8,718 bases of DNA from Lachnospiraceae bacterium UBA2868 (GTDB lineage Bacteria > Bacillota_A > Clostridia > Lachnospirales > Lachnospiraceae): NCBI GenBank assembly GCA_002350465.1, contig DEEW01000171.1:2722-11439 (forward strand). Direction: 5' to 3'. The number at the start of each line of letters is the position of its first letter. Position 1 is the stretch's first letter. This document shows positions 7,624 to 8,718 of the stretch, piece after piece. Below the pieces are notes generated by a model. It searched no databases and had not been told where the DNA came from. It was given only the letters and a program-made list of their open reading frames with translations. A program made the translations under genes and the position numbers.

Positions 7624-8718
7624 CTAATCTATGCCGTTAAGCTCCCGGTACAGCCTTCTTGCATAACTGTCAGTCATTCCGGACACATAATCCGTTGCAA
7701 GAAGAAGCCTTAAGTACAGTTTCTCATTATCAGGCAGATCTTTTGAGTGAATTCTGTATATCTGCATAAATGTAGGAGAGATCAGCCCTATCATTTTTGT
7801 ATCAACTGCACTTGCGTGCATTTTCCACTCATCAGTATCATAATAACGAAGAGCCGTAACCAGTCTTGTCAGCAGAAAATCAAATATTGCATCAGCCGCT
7901 ACTTCAAGTTTTAGTATGGGTTCCGATAAAAAAGCATACCTGTATGCCACATCGCCGAGAACATCAAGTATGAGACTCCCCGGAGTATCGGCAAGAAGCT
8001 CTTTTTTGTAATCCCCTGCCATAATTGTTTCATAATTATTCATAAAACTATCAACTGCACATGTGAGTAGAATGCCCTGAACCCTTACTACCCAGTTCTG
8101 TACAGCATACAGCCCGGGATCTTCATACCCGTTATCCATCGCCTTCTTATAATAATTCTCAAGCTTCCCCAGTAACTTGACCGCCGTATCTGACTGTTCT
8201 CTCATCCCCGGGGCGTCTTTTGCTTTATCGATTGCATCCCTGATCTCTTTAATAAGTATGTTTATGTCAAGAAGCCCTTTCTTTACGGCATCTTCTATAT
8301 CGGCTGTCCTGTATGCTATATCATCCGCAGCTTCAAGGGCAAATGCCAGCGGGTGTCTTCTTCCGAGTGTTGAGCATGAGGCTTGAACATCATCGAAAAC
8401 CTCTTTATCCGCTGCAAAATAACCCATTTTCTTATGGGCAATATCCCGGTCGGGGTCCTTTTTGTCATATCTGATTTCGGTCGAAGCGACCGGATATTTC
8501 ATTATTGTCGCAAGAAGAGCCTTGGTCAGATTCATTCCATGCTCATCGACCATAAAGTGAAGCTTTGTAACTACCCTTAGAGCCTGGGTATTGCCTTCAA
8601 AATTACAAAAATCCCTGATCTGCTGCTCATTTAGGGCATCGATCAACTTTTTACCGCGATATTCAATGACAGAAAGATTCTTTTTAAACCAGTCACGTAT
8701 CGCATCTTCACCGAAATG
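7624..8718 (-). CDS. dgt: Deoxyguanosinetriphosphate triphosphohydrolase (partial, N-terminus beyond right edge)
   Basis: The frame is open from the right edge to the TAG at 7626-7624, giving the C-terminal 364 residues. Dgt enzymes hydrolyse dGTP to deoxyguanosine and tripolyphosphate and so tune dNTP pools; they belong to the HD metal-dependent phosphohydrolases. The visible part begins at HFGEDAIRDWF, just after the HD metal site that lies outside the window. It has the family motifs FEGNTQALRVVTKL (40-53), MNLTKALLATIMKYP (about 62-76) and ALEAADDIAYRTADIEDAVKKGL, which carries the last HD aspartate. The rest is helical, with a C-terminus LYRELNGID. A TTG at 8646 could be read as a start, but it would cut off HFGE and the metal site, so the gene is called partial. 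The acyltransferase follows 16 bp downstream, probably co-transcribed. Nothing in the visible part looks damaged. Confidence 0.93.
   Translation of the reverse strand, partial: HFGEDAIRDWFKKNLSVIEYRGKKLIDALNEQQIRDFCNFEGNTQALRVVTKLHFMVDEHGMNLTKALLATIMKYPVASTEIRYDKKDPDRDIAHKKMGYFAADKEVFDDVQASCSTLGRRHPLAFALEAADDIAYRTADIEDAVKKGLLDINILIKEIRDAIDKAKDAPGMREQSDTAVKLLGKLENYYKKAMDNGYEDPGLYAVQNWVVRVQGILLTCAVDSFMNNYETIMAGDYKKELLADTPGSLILDVLGDVAYRYAFLSEPILKLEVAADAIFDFLLTRLVTALRYYDTDEWKMHASAVDTKMIGLISPTFMQIYRIHSKDLPDNEKLYLRLLLATDYVSGMTDSYARRLYRELNGID

Noticed and set aside
7624..8646. Complete dgt gene starting from TTG at 8646
   Set aside because: The frame stays open to the window edge and the upstream codons encode HFGEDAIRDWF, a conserved part of the dGTPase core, so the true start is outside the window.

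Overview
The window reads as a low-to-moderate GC Firmicute chromosome, most likely Lachnospiraceae (Butyrivibrio/Roseburia-like). The grounds are strong AGGAGG Shine-Dalgarno sites, a CIRCE-controlled groESL operon, a GroEL with a GGM-rich tail and a Clostridia-type dGTPase. The genus is inferred. Every convincing gene lies on the minus strand, so transcription runs from high to low coordinates. I see no rRNA, tRNA, CRISPR array, transposase or phage gene.

Right block (8718 to 6402): the C-terminal part of a dGTP triphosphohydrolase (dgt, cut by the window edge) is followed after 16 bp by a CatB-like hexapeptide acyltransferase, then after 45 bp by a small FdtA/QdtA-like sugar 3,4-ketoisomerase cupin. 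The last two look like nucleotide-sugar tailoring enzymes.

Central block (6401 to 4110): a heat-shock control region has a sigma-A promoter TTGACA-17-TATTTT, a perfect CIRCE just downstream, and a second imperfect palindrome that brackets the promoter. It drives groES and groEL. The two chaperonin genes are separated by an unusually structured 140-bp gap with several hairpins and a 7-bp direct repeat. The operon ends in a strong intrinsic terminator.

Left block (4118 to 1): a candidate promoter whose -35 box overlaps the U-tract of the groEL terminator precedes a tight four-gene run. These are a CDP-glucose 4,6-dehydratase (rfbG type), a VTC-domain polyphosphate polymerase-like protein that overlaps it by 46 nt, a membrane-anchored GT2 glycosyltransferase of the GtrB/DPM1 type, and a polytopic GT-C-like membrane protein that abuts it (TAG/ATG) and runs off the left edge. 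Together they suggest synthesis of a CDP-6-deoxy-sugar, lipid-linked transfer and extracytoplasmic glycosylation, with an embedded VTC enzyme of unclear role.

The main oddities are the housekeeping groESL operon sitting between two groups of surface-sugar genes, the palindrome over the groESL promoter, the groES-groEL spacer element, a cupin isomerase with HAN in place of the usual HAH, and the VTC gene inside a sugar operon.
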